64,000 nt of DNA from Zonotrichia leucophrys gambelii (lineage: Eukaryota > Chordata > Aves > Passeriformes > Passerellidae): assembly GCF_028769735.1 (NCBI RefSeq), contig NW_026992297.1, positions 62,001-126,000 on the forward strand, given 5' to 3'. The translations under genes and the position numbers were made by a program. The notes beneath the pieces are model-generated. The model saw only the letters and a list, made by a program, of their open reading frames with translations. It was not told the DNA's origin and searched no databases. Shown piece by piece: positions 20,621 through 30,764 of this stretch. Numbering within the stretch: position 1 is the stretch's first letter; every line of letters begins with the position of its first letter.

Positions 20621-21480
20621 TTATGCCTGAGTAAGTTTTAGTCTCAGTTCACTGTCTCCTGATGTCACTCTCCAAGAGGCTTCTGGGGCCTTCTTCAGCC
20701 GAGAATGATGGATCCAGGCATTCTGCTCCTTGATCTTGATTGCGGTGAAGGTGGTGAGAAGTACCTGGAACGGTCCCTCCCACTGTGGTTCCAGAGTCTT
20801 TTCTGCAAGAGGCTTAACATATACATAATCCCCAGGCTGTATGTTATTTACTGGTCCATCTAACTCCCTGCTCCGAGTTCCAGCCATGTATTTCTCAATT
20901 TCTCTGAGCTGTTTGCTTAAAGCCACCATGTAGGTGGCCAGTGTTACCTCCCCAATGTGGGTGGACATTTCCTTTCGTATTCCATATGGTCTTCCATAAA
21001 GCATTTCAAAAGGATTCAGCTTTTCTTTAGCCCGAGGTTTAGTTTGGATTCGCAATAGTGCCAGTGGAAGATCTTGGGGCCAGGGTAGATTAACTTTTTG
21101 CCTGAGTCTTACAATCTGATGCTTAATCAAATGATTCATTTTCTCCACCTGGCCGCTTGACTGGGGGCGGTATGGAGTGTGAAGTTCCCAATCTATGCCC
21201 AGGTGGCTACTAATCTGTTGCACTATTTTGGAAATGAAATGTGATCCTCTATCTGAGGATATTGTGGCTGGAACTCCGAAGCATGGTATTACTTCTTGTA
21301 ATAATACCCTGGCCACTTCTCGAGCTTTGACAGTTCTGGTGGGGAATGCTTTTGGCCACCCTGAAAATGTATCTGTCAATACCAATAAATACAGATATCC
21401 CCCTTTCCTTGGGATTTCTAAAAAGTCAATTTGCCACTGCTGTCCATGCCCATGGCCTCTCCCAGTCTGACCGAGTTTCA
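20621..21480 (-). pseudogene. pol: Gammaretro-like integrase, best-preserved ORF (element 2)
   Basis: The minus-strand frame is open from at least 21480 to a stop at 20621. It keeps the complete catalytic triad in order: Asp in WQIDF (about 21430), Asp in SSDRGSHF (about 21250) and Glu in GQVEKMN (about 21150). Next come a Pro-Phe-Glu-Met-Leu-Tyr-Gly-Arg motif and a C-terminal GPF-type module ([11 protein letters not shown], about 20770-20800), which marks gamma/epsilon-type integrases. The N-terminal HHCC zinc domain lies upstream in broken sequence. No env follows: about 60 bp after the stop an LTR piece begins. The frame itself shows no internal stop, but the pol around it is dead. Confidence 0.85.
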
Positions 21481-21788
21481 GCCTGGGGGTATTTTTGGGG
21501 TTAGTCTGGAGGCAAGGATCACACTGTTGGTTTACCTGAGTAATAGTGGCATATAAATTCCTGGCAATGATTCTTTCAATCAGATGTGTGTTCTAGAAAG
21601 CCTGTGGAAACTGCTACTTAAAAGTCAACATTTCATTTTGATGCTCTCTGTAACACTGGCAGCCTTGGTCATTCTGGAAAAGGAGCCACACTTTATATAA
21701 GCTTTCAAGTAGTTAGACCCCAGTGTGTTTTCTAGTGCTCCTCCTTCACTAGTGACCACAAAAATGGGAAGGGATTACTAGCTCCCTT

Positions 21789-22302
21789 TCAATGGTAGCC
21801 CACCCCTTGTTGTTGCGTGTCCCTTTTGATTAGTATTATTATATTCTGGCTTACCTTCAAGGGAAATATGTTCATAATTACCTCACCTTTTGCTGCTTTC
21901 TTTGCCTCTCCATCCGCCAGCTCATTTCCTTCCTCTAATTCTGAGCTCACTCTCTGATGTGCCTTAATATGCCTTTTCAGGCAGCTGAACTGCTTCCAGC
22001 AGCTGGATTGTCTCTTCTTTCTCTGTGAGTTCAGCAGTGTCTTCTCCTTCCAGATGGCTCCATGCGCATGCATGACTCCAAATGCATACCTCAAATATGT
22101 ATACATGTTTATTCTCTTTTCCTTTTGCCATTTCTAAGGCATGGGTCAGTGCAATTATCTCGGCCTTCTGTGCAGAGGTACCTGTTGGTAAGGGTCCAGA
22201 TTCTATTACCTCTCTGCAGGTGGTCACTGCGTATCCAGCATGTCGCTTTCCACTGGTAACGTAGCTACTCTTGTCAGTGAACCAGGTCTCTGCGTTGTCC
22301 AA
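21789..22302 (-). pseudogene. pol: Gammaretro-like RNase H (element 2)
   Basis: Two overlapping minus-strand frames (21964-22302, then 21789-22106) make up one RNase H with a frameshift in the Tyr-x-x-x-Arg-Tyr-Ala-Phe-Gly region (about 22080). The first Asp (Trp-Phe-Thr-Asp) and the Glu (Gln-Lys-Ala-Glu) are present. The third acidic residue expected before Arg-Tyr-Ala-Phe-Gly is lost. A Gly-Asn-Glu-Leu-Ala-Asp segment keeps a later Asp. The His-Ala-His-Gly stretch is gammaretrovirus-like. It is non-functional. Confidence 0.75.
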
Positions 22303-22438
22303 AGGAGTGTCCTTTAAATCTGGGCAGCTGGATTAGGTAGCCTCAATAGTCTCCAGGCAATTGTGGTGTACTTCTTCTCCTTGATTTCCACTGAGAAAAG
22401 AAGCTGGGTTGACAATATTAGTTACAACTATCTCTACA

Positions 22439-23534
22439 TCATCTTGCTCTACTGTGATGGCCTGGTATTTCAGGAACCTCTGTGGTGAAAAGCCAGTGGC
22501 TGCCCTTTACTACCAGTACTGCAGACACTGTGTGGGACACTAGCACAGTCATTTTCTGTCCCAGGGTAAACTTGCGTGCCTCTTGAATATTCAGCACGAC
22601 TGCTGCTACAGCTCTGAGGCAACCTGGCCATCCTTTGGCTGCTGCATCTAGTTGCTTAGAGAAGTAAGCAACTGCCCTCTTGCATGGACCCAAGTCCTGA
22701 GCCAGTATTCCCAGGGCAATTCTCTGTCTTTCATGGGAAAATAGAAAGAATGGTTTCCTTACATCTGGAAGTCCCAAAGCTGGAGCTGACATGATGGCAC
22801 TCTTTAGCTGGTGAAAGGCCCGTGTGGCTCCCTTTGTCCACTGGAGATCTCTGTTTCCATTGGCAAGAAGAGCATAGAGGGATCAGACAAGCAGTCCATA
22901 ACTATAAACTCACAGCTGGCACTACTCTGCCATGCTTAAGAAGGTTCAGAGTTCCTTTATTGTCTGGGGTTTCAGGGTTTGGCATATGGCTTCTTTGCGA
23001 GCCTGCCCTAAAGTCTGTTGCCCAACACTCACCTCGTACCCCAGGTAGATTACTTTCTGTTTCACTACTTGTGCCTTTTTCTTTGATACTCTGTATCCTT
23101 GGAGTCCTAGGAAATTTGAAAGGCTTATTGTCCAGGCCACACATGCTTCCCTCATCTGAGTGGTTACTAGAAGATCATCCACATACTGCAATAGCCTTCC
23201 TTCTTCCTGTGGAGCACCCCAGGACTCTGGGTCTTTGCAAGTTGTTCCCCAAACACAGTGGGGGAATTTTGAAGCCTTGAGGCACATGGACCATGTGAGC
23301 TGTTTTGCACCTCTTTTAAGGCTTTCCTATTCGAATGAAAAAAATTTCTGGTTGGCTTCGTGGATAGGGAGGCAAAAGAAGGCATCTCTCAGGTCTAAAG
23401 CAGTAAACCAGGTTAGCTCAGGTGTTAAAAAAGTTAGTAAAGTATATGGATTTGCTACCACAGGGTATAAATTCTTTGTTATCTTATTAACAGCCCTCAA
23501 TCCAGTACTATCAATTATTGGGCTGATTTCTTCC
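22439..23534 (-). pseudogene. pol: Gammaretro-like reverse transcriptase (element 2)
   Basis: Minus-strand pieces in three frames cover fingers/palm to connection. 23534-23290 holds a Leu-Arg-Ala-Val-Asn-Lys motif and a Thr-Ala-Leu-Asp-Leu-Arg-Asp-Ala-Phe-Phe motif with the first catalytic Asp. 22946-23287 holds Tyr-Val-Asp-Asp (about 23180), the family's active site, and Lys-x-x-Tyr-Leu-Gly. 22439-22792 is thumb/connection with Phe-Ser-Lys-Gln-Leu-Asp and Gly-Trp-Pro. At least two frameshifts break it. The N-terminal part continues at 24848-25082 beyond an inserted LTR. About 40 codons between the two parts are missing, a deletion that must predate the LTR, because the TSD joins the deleted edges. 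Confidence 0.85.
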
Positions 23535-24842
23535 TGATGTGGTTTGAGAGGAAGTAGGTTTTCTAGGATATGCTGTGGTCACCAATAGGTGTTCAGATTT
23601 TAATACTGGCACCTGAGGTGGCCACTGAGGACATTGGGTACGCCTCTGAGAACACAGGGGTTAAAAAGCAGAGCACTCCCACGGGAAGCTCTCTTGGTTC
23701 CGGCGAGGGAAGCAGGTCAGACCTCCCCTGCCCAGCTCCCGGCAGGGCGGGGGAGAAGAAAGCCATGCAGCCGGGATGAGGTAGGCCAGGCCTCAAGGAT
23801 GGAAAGGTGGAAGAGCACCGAGAGGCACCAGGCAGCGCCCCCCTTCCCCCCCCTATCTCCCCCAGGAGACACAGAGAGAGAGAAAGACAGTGAGCCTGTG
23901 AGACCTTGACATTCGATATCATGTGCTGGCAGCCCCAGCCCGGCCAGTGGAGAAAGTGGGGAGGGTGCAGTCCGGCCGCTGTGGGAGGGCAGAGCCCGAG
24001 TCTTTTAACCCTTTTTTGGACAATGAAAACTTTACAGAACATTAACCTTTCCTAGAAGAGATATAGAGATGGAATAGAGGAAGAAATGGGCAAGAATGGG
24101 AGGTTCGTGCGAGTGAAGATGCGGAAGAGTAGAGAAGAATCTTAAGTGGGAAGAGATGATGGAGTGGCTTAGCTGGACTCTTCTTGTTATAGCCATGGAC
24201 AGAACCATGTTCCTTGTGACACAGAGACTGCATCCAGGGGGAGGTGATGGCTCAGACCCAAGAGGGTTCAGTGTTGAGACCCCTCGGCCCCAGGGGGTGA
24301 AGTTTGGGGGGACAGGTGTCCCAAAGGTGAGACTGTGCTCTTTTTTGGTATGGGACAAAGCATCCTTAAAAAGATGACCCTAGAAGCAGCTCTGGTCCAT
24401 GTTCAGTGGTGAGAGCACTGGACAGGAAAGGAAGAGGTCACGATGGCAGATGTTTTCCGGGCGGTGCCACGAGTGACATGGAAACACAAGAGGTTTCGAC
24501 GGTGTTTCCAGGGGAAGCCTATGGCACAAGAAGGACTCCTCTCCTCTTGATGAACTGAGAATTAGTTACCTAAAGGGTGGTGATGGACTGAGAGCTGGTG
24601 ATTTTGGGGGACGGATGTATTGGAAATTTGGTGGGGGAAGAAGGAAATATTTATGGAAAGTTTTCATTTTCTCTGCATGTTTCTTGTTACTTAGAGTTGT
24701 AGTTTAGTTAATAAAGTTTTCTTTTTCTTTATTTCTAAGTGGGAGCCTGCTTTGCTTATTCCTGGTCGCATCTCGCAGCAGACACCAGGGAGAGTGTATT
24801 TTCATGGGGGCACTGGCATTGTGCCAGCGTCAAGCCATGACA
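23535..24842 (+). mobile_element. 1.3-kb LTR (copy 1), TSD CTTCC
   Basis: It runs TGATGTGGTTTGAG...CCATGACA with a perfect CTTCC duplication (23530-23534 and 24843-24847). AATAAA occurs at about 24711. The ends are near-complementary over ~12 bp (TGGTTTGA/TCAAGCCA). It is inserted in the RT gene in antisense. A second full copy in the opposite orientation lies at 26540-27857. Confidence 0.93.
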
Positions 24843-24847
24843 CTTCC

Positions 24848-25082
24848 CTATCTTCTTTTTGAGGGGGTACTGCTCAATTCTCACTGGTTGTGTTCCTTCC
24901 TTAAGCTTGATTACTATGGGGGAGGGGGCATTCTTCACCCTCCCTGGTAGAGCAGAGGCCCATACCCCCGAAAATACTTATTTACTTGTTCTAATATCTC
25001 TTTACTAATTTCCTTCTTAATTTCAATGGCTGTTAATGTTAAGTCTAATATCTTTATGTCATTTGCCTCCAGAGTAACCTCC
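24848..25082 (-). pseudogene. pol: N-terminal RT segment (element 2)
   Basis: On the minus strand this shows the usual start of a gammaretro-like RT: a Leu-Glu-x-x-Ile-x-x-Leu helix, an Asn-Ala-Pro-x-Pro-Ile-Val-Ile-Lys-Leu-Lys motif and a Pro-Val-Arg-x-x-Gln-Tyr-Pro-Leu motif (about 24860-24890). One frameshift occurs near 24950. It is cut on one side by the LTR at 23535-24842 and on the other by the LTR at 25083. Confidence 0.75.
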
Positions 25083-25685
25083 TGTCCTGGGGTGATGTTA
25101 TGATGCTTGTATCCCCATTCATCTGTTCTGTGCCTTTAAGACAGTCTCTGAGGAGTGGAAGTTTTGTTTGGGTTTCTCTTATCAGGGACACAGAGACGAG
25201 AAGTACATAGGGCTGTTTTGGCTTTTTTGCTTTTCGCTTTTCTGCTTTGCTCGCTGTCTCTCTGCTCTCGCTTTTGCTTCTGCTTATTAGCTAGTTTAGC
25301 TAAACAGTCCACATTGCTTCCTGGACTGTTTCTCCTCTCCTGTTTCTGTGACCATCTCGAACCTGCTCCGGACTGGGACCTGGGAACACCGAGGGTTTGC
25401 ACCGTTTGGCTGCAGCAGCTGCCCAGCACCAGAGGGACTGAGAACAGAGCAACCACCCCTGAAAGAGACTTTCCGATTTTGCCATCTTTCTCAGAGCGGT
25501 GTCATCTGGTATTGTTCATTTTGTGTGCTGGGGGGTGCTGTGCCTGTCAAATAAACAGGTTCTTTCCACTTCTCTCCGAGGAATTTTTTTCCCGAACCGG
25601 TTGGGGGGAGGGGCCATGTGGGTTTTGCTTTCTGGAGGGGCCCTCCTTTGGAGGTTCTCTACCAAATTTGCCCTAAACCAGGACA
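25083..25685 (+). mobile_element. 5' LTR, Lys-primer family, 603 bp
   Basis: It runs TGTCCTGG...CCAGGACA, with 8-bp perfectly complementary ends. AAATAAACAGG is at about 25548. A tRNA-Lys-type primer-binding site follows 6 bp later, so this is a 5' LTR of a + strand element. The matching 3' LTR is absent. Relatives: 8877-9387 and 59758-60411. Confidence 0.88.
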
Positions 25686-25691
25686 AAATAT

Positions 25692-25709
25692 TGGCGCCCA
25701 ACATGGGGC
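25692..25709 (+). other. Primer-binding site, tRNA-Lys type
   Basis: TGGCGCCCAACATGGGGC differs at one position (A for G) from the 18-base tRNA-Lys(1,2) site TGGCGCCCAACGTGGGGC. That single change creates the ATG at 25703. Confidence 0.85.
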
Positions 25710-26476
25710 AAAAGAGAGAGTGGAAAAACCCTGTTTTGACTGCATTTTGGTTGCTATTACTCTGTGTTCGTTTAAATCAGCTAATAGCCATGTTTTTTGA
25801 ATTCATAATGTCTATTGGGGTGAAGGTTTGCATGCATTTCTGGTCCCTAGGGTTTTTTGAGATTTTAATACCTCTCTGGTCCCTAGGTTTATTTTCTTAT
25901 CCAGAAATAGCTTTAGTATTGTCCCTAATACATAGTTTTTACATCAGAGGGGCAGTGACCAGAATAGCTATCCTGCTGGGTTTGGTGGCAATAATGTGCA
26001 AGAAGTTTATAAACATGCTGGGGTCTGCTCCAGGTATGAATGGTTCATGGCTATGGTTATGCATCCATTTTGTTGCAGGAGGAGCAGGAGGGAATGAGGT
26101 TTTTCAGCCTCTGCTTTCCTTCTTCTCCTATGAATCAGTTGCATCACTAGTGAAGGATGTTCAGTTTCCCCTGAATGTTAAAGAAACCATGTTTCTGGTA
26201 TTCAATCTGGTAACCTTCCTCTATACAGCCTGCTGCTTCTCCAGAATGAGGGCTGAGATTTCTAGACAGGCTGATGAGACCCCTGACTCAGGAGTAGACC
26301 CCGGTGTGGAAAATCCTAAGTGGTGTGGGAAATGGGAGGCTATGGGCCAGATATTGAAGGAATTCTCTGACCCTATAGTCTGGGATTTTCCCCATGAACA
26401 AATTCAGAACCCAGCTGCGGTGGGGAAATATCTGAAAGAGAAGTACCAGGATGAGCCTAAGGAGAGCAATGTTTGA
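25703..26476 (+). CDS. Predicted multi-pass membrane protein of an ERV (257 aa)
   Basis: An uninterrupted frame of 257 codons starts at the ATG inside the primer-binding site; the frame is open further upstream through the LTR end, so an earlier non-ATG start cannot be excluded. The protein has a short basic N-terminus (MGQKREWK), then three or four strongly hydrophobic segments at roughly residues 10-35, 45-65 and 70-100 and near 170-185, and a hydrophilic, acidic C-terminal tail of ~70 residues with several Trp and Pro. I see no zinc knuckle, capsid, protease or glycoprotein motif and recognise no family. It stands where gag should begin. It could be an accessory ORF, a divergent membrane-anchored Gag N-part, or a captured gene. 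The sequence runs into minus-strand gammaretro-like protease DNA within ~60 bp of its stop. Confidence 0.55.
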   Translation: MGQKREWKNPVLTAFWLLLLCVRLNQLIAMFFEFIMSIGVKVCMHFWSLGFFEILIPLWSLGLFSYPEIALVLSLIHSFYIRGAVTRIAILLGLVAIMCKKFINMLGSAPGMNGSWLWLCIHFVAGGAGGNEVFQPLLSFFSYESVASLVKDVQFPLNVKETMFLVFNLVTFLYTACCFSRMRAEISRQADETPDSGVDPGVENPKWCGKWEAMGQILKEFSDPIVWDFPHEQIQNPAAVGKYLKEKYQDEPKESNV

Positions 26477-26539
26477 GAATGTTTAGCGAATTGGGCATAT
26501 ACAAAAGCTTCTAAGTACACATGTTACTTTAAAGGTTTG

Positions 26540-27857
26540 TGTCATGGTTTGACACTGGCACAATGCCAGTGCCCCCATGAAAATACTCTCTCCCTGGTGT
26601 CTGCTGTGAGATGTGACCAGGAATAAGCAAAGCAGGCTCCTACTTAGAAATAACAAAACCTTTATTAACTTAACTACAAGGGAAAAGAAAAAAAGCAACA
26701 CACAAGGAAAATGAAAACTTCACAAATACATCTCCTCCTCCTCCCCACCAAATTTCCAATACATCCATCCCTCAGATCACCAACTCTTGGTCTGGCACCA
26801 CCCTTTAGATAATCAATTCTCAGTTCATCGAGGAGTGAGGAGTCCCTCTTGTGCCATAGGCTTCCCCCGGAAACACAGTTGAGACCTCTTGTGTTTCCAT
26901 GTCACTCGTGGCACCGCCCAGAGATCCTTTGCCATCATGACATCTTCGTTCCATGCCCAGTACTCTCAACACTGCACATGGACCAGAGCTGCTTCTAGGG
27001 TTGTCTTTCAAGGATGCCTTGTCTCATTACAAAAAGGACACAGTCTCTCCTTTGGGACACCTGTCCCCCCCACATTTTTGCATCCCCTGGGGCCGAGGGG
27101 TACCCACACTGAACCCTCCTGGTTCTTTTCTGAGGCACTGCCTCCCCCTAAATACAGTCTCTGTGTCACAGGGAAAAAAAATTGTTCCATCCATGGCCAC
27201 AAAGGAAAAGTCCAGCCAAAAGGCCACTCCATCATCTCCCCCCCCACTCAAGAGTCTTCTGCACTTTCCTCGTGGCCCATTCCCTCTTATCTCATCTCTT
27301 ATCTCTCTTCTCATTTAGCTCCAGGAGGATCAGCATTTGTAAGATTTCTATCATGCAAGAAAAGGGTTAAAAATTCCAGTCTCTGCCTGTCCGGAGCTCT
27401 GGAGCTCCCATGCTGCCCTGACGGGCACCTTCTCGCCGCATCTCCCCCTTCTCCTTCTCAGCCGGCCGCTATCAAATTCAAACGCCGGCTCTCCATCTCT
27501 CTCTCTCCTGGGGGGGGGGGGGGTTGGCTGCCTGATGTCTCTTGGTGCTCCTCCACCCTTCCATCCTCAAGGGCCTCTTCACCTCCCATCTCTGTCCAGG
27601 CCCAGGCCTACCGCATGGCTGCCCCTCCCCCGCCCAGCAGCAGCAGCTGAATGGGGGAGGGAGACCCGACCTCTTTCCCGCCAAAACCCAAGAGACCTTC
27701 CCAGGGGAGCAGCTCTGCTTTTTAACCCCTGTGTGTTCTCAGAGGCATAACCAAATCCCAGTGGTCAATCCAAGTGCCAGTATCAAAATCTGAGTACCCA
27801 TTGGTTTGACTGCAACCTTCCAGAAAACCTGTTTCTTGTCAATGTCAAACCACCACA
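26540..27857 (-). mobile_element. 1.3-kb LTR (copy 2), TSD GTTTG
   Basis: On the minus strand it runs TGTGGTGGTTTGACA...GTGTCAAACCATGACA, flanked by a perfect GTTTG (26535-26539 and 27858-27862). It matches 23535-24842 along its length, in inverted orientation. The frames within it (Pro/Ser-rich, both strands) are non-coding shadows. A G-run lies at about 27511-27524. Confidence 0.93.
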
Positions 27858-28020
27858 GTTTGCAAAAGTATGCCTTCTCAGACTGGCCAGTTGTTCTCCA
27901 CACTACAACATAATCATTCTCTACAGGTACTGAAGTTTTATTTAAAATTGAATATATGGCCCCTGTATCAACTAAAATTCCACCCTTTTCTTTTCTTCTG
28001 GTCCCACTGCCTCTCGCAGA
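27858..28020 (-). pseudogene. pro: Gammaretro-like protease fragment (element 2)
   Basis: On the minus strand it shows Ile-Leu-Val-Asp-Thr-Gly-Ala, the catalytic aspartic protease motif (about 27970), then a Tyr-Ser-Ile-Leu-Asn motif, a Thr-Thr-Gly-Gln motif and Ala-Tyr-Phe-Cys-Lys, where the 1.3-kb LTR has inserted. The second half with the usual Leu-Leu-Gly-Arg-Asp is not visible beyond the LTR. A Lys/Arg-rich nucleocapsid-like stretch precedes it. Confidence 0.7.
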
Positions 28021-29832
28021 GGGGTCTGTTACTTCCTAGTTCTAGATGAAACTGAACTGCCATGAGGGGGATGGGTGTGAATGGGTGTACCTTTGGATCT
28101 TGAGTCTTCTTCCTTTTTGGGGAGGTCCTCCTTATCCTCCCTTACCTAGGGAGAAGCCTTTAAAAAATCGTATGTACTCATTTTGTGAGTTGTAATCACT
28201 TTGCATTTCAGCATGATAATCTTTGTCTGACTTCATACATTGCTATCTTATGCTGCATGCTGAACAACACGTTTGATTTGCCTTCTCTTTGTTTTCTTTT
28301 TCAAGAGCTAACACCAGTAGGTCAGAGGAAGCTCTTAACCCACAGTTACTCTGCCATTCTTGGTGATTTCTTAAAGCAAAAAACACATCAGCATACGGGA
28401 CCTTATCCCATTTACCTTCCCATTTTAAAACAGCATTAACTGCAATGAGGTATTATAAATCTTTTTATTTTCTGAGTCGCCCCTACTGGCAGCCTTGTCC
28501 CAATGAGCCCCTCCCAAAAGGGGCTAGTTCAGGAACCTCTTTACTCTGGTTAGTTCTCATTATCTCCTTCTCTTTATACTATCTTGCTTCCACCTAAGCC
28601 TCACAGTGTCCTTTCTCAGTTTTTCCTCACACACAGACCTCTAGGTGGCAGGTATCAGATGTGATCCTCCACACAAGCTTTAAGATCTCAGGTTCTGAAT
28701 TGGCTTGATCAGGACCCTTCAATTTACACTTAAGGCACAGAACAGCAATACCAGCACCTCTCACAAACTCTGCATTGCACATAAGGTGCCAGCCTCTCAA
28801 TGCACCAAAAAACTCCCGGGAATTGCCTGCAGGCTATTTCGTTTATCACTTTGGTGTTTATCATTTAACCTCTGTGGCGGGTTGTTCTCAGTCCAGACTT
28901 ACAATATTACCAGCTGAAGTCCCATCAACTCATTCAACTCTTGTATCTAAACTCTGTTTTACAAAATCTCAGTCTTTTCCATTTCTCTTCCCACACAATC
29001 TAATTAAAGCATTGTTTCTACTGACACTCACTTTACTGCCTTGCAAAAGGCTGTGCTTGTTACAGCAAAAACTCTGATATGCCCACAAACACGGACACCC
29101 CCCCCCCCCTTATCTCAAATTCACAAGAGTCAGGGCTTGAATTACTGTGCAGGGAGGGGGGGAATTCTTGGAATTCCTTTAGTTCGTTTTACCCCAGTTA
29201 AACATAAATCACCATACCAAAGTTCTTCTGTGTAAAATGCTACACTTATCACACACAAAATCCTAAAATCTCCACAAACACCACCATACAATCCGAGAAT
29301 CACATTACCACAATGTGGGGGAAGAACCACACAAACTCATCGGGAAAGGGCATATCTCTCAAAGTGCCCACTTTTCTCAACACAACACAGCATACAAAAA
29401 TTCAGCATTTACCCACATCAGCTTTCTCTGGTCCTTACACACTCTGGACACAATCAAAATAACAGCACACAGTAAAATTCTAGAGATCAAGTCCAAACTA
29501 CCAGGGCAGAGGAACTCCCTGAGATTGTTCTCATGGTTAAAATGCGCCAAATCTACACAAATCACCACCTTTAAACACAATAAATATCCTCACTGACGCT
29601 TCTCCACTTGTTCCACTTCTCTGCAGGGCACACCCTGCCCCCACAGCCTGCCACAGCCAGTGCTTCAAACCTCACCCGTCCACTTCAAACACGGATAGAA
29701 CTCACTCCCCGCACCATTGGGGAACTCACTTGTTCGCTCTCTTTTTCATATGTCACATACTCGCACGATTACAAACACATTAACATTAACCACACAATGC
29801 ATTAACCATACAATGATTCAGTGTCCAGACAC

Positions 29833-29863
<31 letters not shown>

Positions 29864-29974
29864 GGTTCACTCCACCCATCCCCAGGGTTGCTAGCGGTTG
29901 CTCTATCAGACAATGAACCCCCGTCTCTAGTCCAGCTGCTCTATCGACTGCAAGCACAGTCCGAGCACTCAGAG
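28021..29974 (-). pseudogene. gag: Probable decayed gag of element 2
   Basis: Position argues for gag: it lies between the leader at 33307-33530 (once the 3.3-kb insert is removed) and the protease. I see only weak coding remains on the minus strand near 28100-28480 (Lys-rich, many stops). It also holds a C-run (about 29099-29110) and an (AC)n microsatellite (29839-29861). No intact domain. Confidence 0.35.
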
Positions 29975-29980
29975 GTCTCT

Positions 29981-30365
29981 TATTACAGCGACCTTAGACG
30001 GTCACTGTGGTGAGAGAAGGATGAGAATCTTGTTTCTTGATCAGAAGGCTGATTTATTCATATAAGATATATAATACATTATAACTATACTAAAGGGAAG
30101 AAAAAGAGGTTACAGAGAGCAGCTATGCTAAGAATAGAATAGAAAGAATGAATAACAAAGTTCTTTGCCCAGGGAATCTGTCCCTGAGCTGCTCCTGTGA
30201 TTGGCCTTTAATGGTACACAAGGAAGATGAGCCAATCACAGGGACACCTGCTACATTTCACAACAGCTGATAACAATTGTTTACATTCTTCTTCTGGGGC
30301 CCTTTGCTTCCCAGAAGAAGGAGAAATCCCAAAGAAAGGATTTCTATGAAGAAATGTCTGCGACA
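29981..30365 (-). mobile_element. 3' LTR of the gag-only provirus
   Basis: 385 bp, TGTCGCAGAC...CTGTAATA on the minus strand, with GAATAAATCAG as polyadenylation signal (about 30052). It ends in TA rather than CA in both copies. Confidence 0.92.
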
Positions 30366-30377
30366 TCTCACCTTTCT
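30366..30377 (-). other. Polypurine tract of the gag-only provirus
   Basis: AGAAAGGTGAGA on the minus strand, directly before the TG of the 3' LTR. A near-identical tract borders the K2 3' LTR (56186-56198). Confidence 0.7.
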
Positions 30378-30764
30378 AAATTGTATAAATTAAAAGAAAA
30401 AGGCTGATGTGAAATGAGCAGGAGATTTCTTCAACTGTAAAATATACAACACTAATAAATCACTAAAACAATCCTACAATCTAAGAAAATGCAAAAAACA
30501 ATGCAAAGAGAATTCAAGCCCAAGCAGCTGGGTTTCAGGAACAGTCCAAGAGCTGAAGTTGTTTCTCTTGGATATCTGAGAGTCCTTTTCGGTCCTGAAA
30601 ACAGACTTGCTGCAAAAGTCCCATCAACAGTTATCAAAAACATATTGACAATCTTACAACTATTTCAAACAATTTCAAACAATTTGAACAACTTTAGAAT
30701 GTCCTTTTCTGGCCCTTCAATGCTTCAGTGCTTCAGAGCTGCTGCCCACTGTTTTCAATCTTTT

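Noticed and set aside
26883..27650. 253-codon Ser/Pro-rich + strand ORF
   Set aside because: It lies antisense within a complete LTR bounded by a target duplication; the other copy has no such frame.
29839..29861. Short regular repeats considered as a CRISPR array
   Set aside because: Simple (AC)n microsatellite without spacers; the genome is vertebrate.
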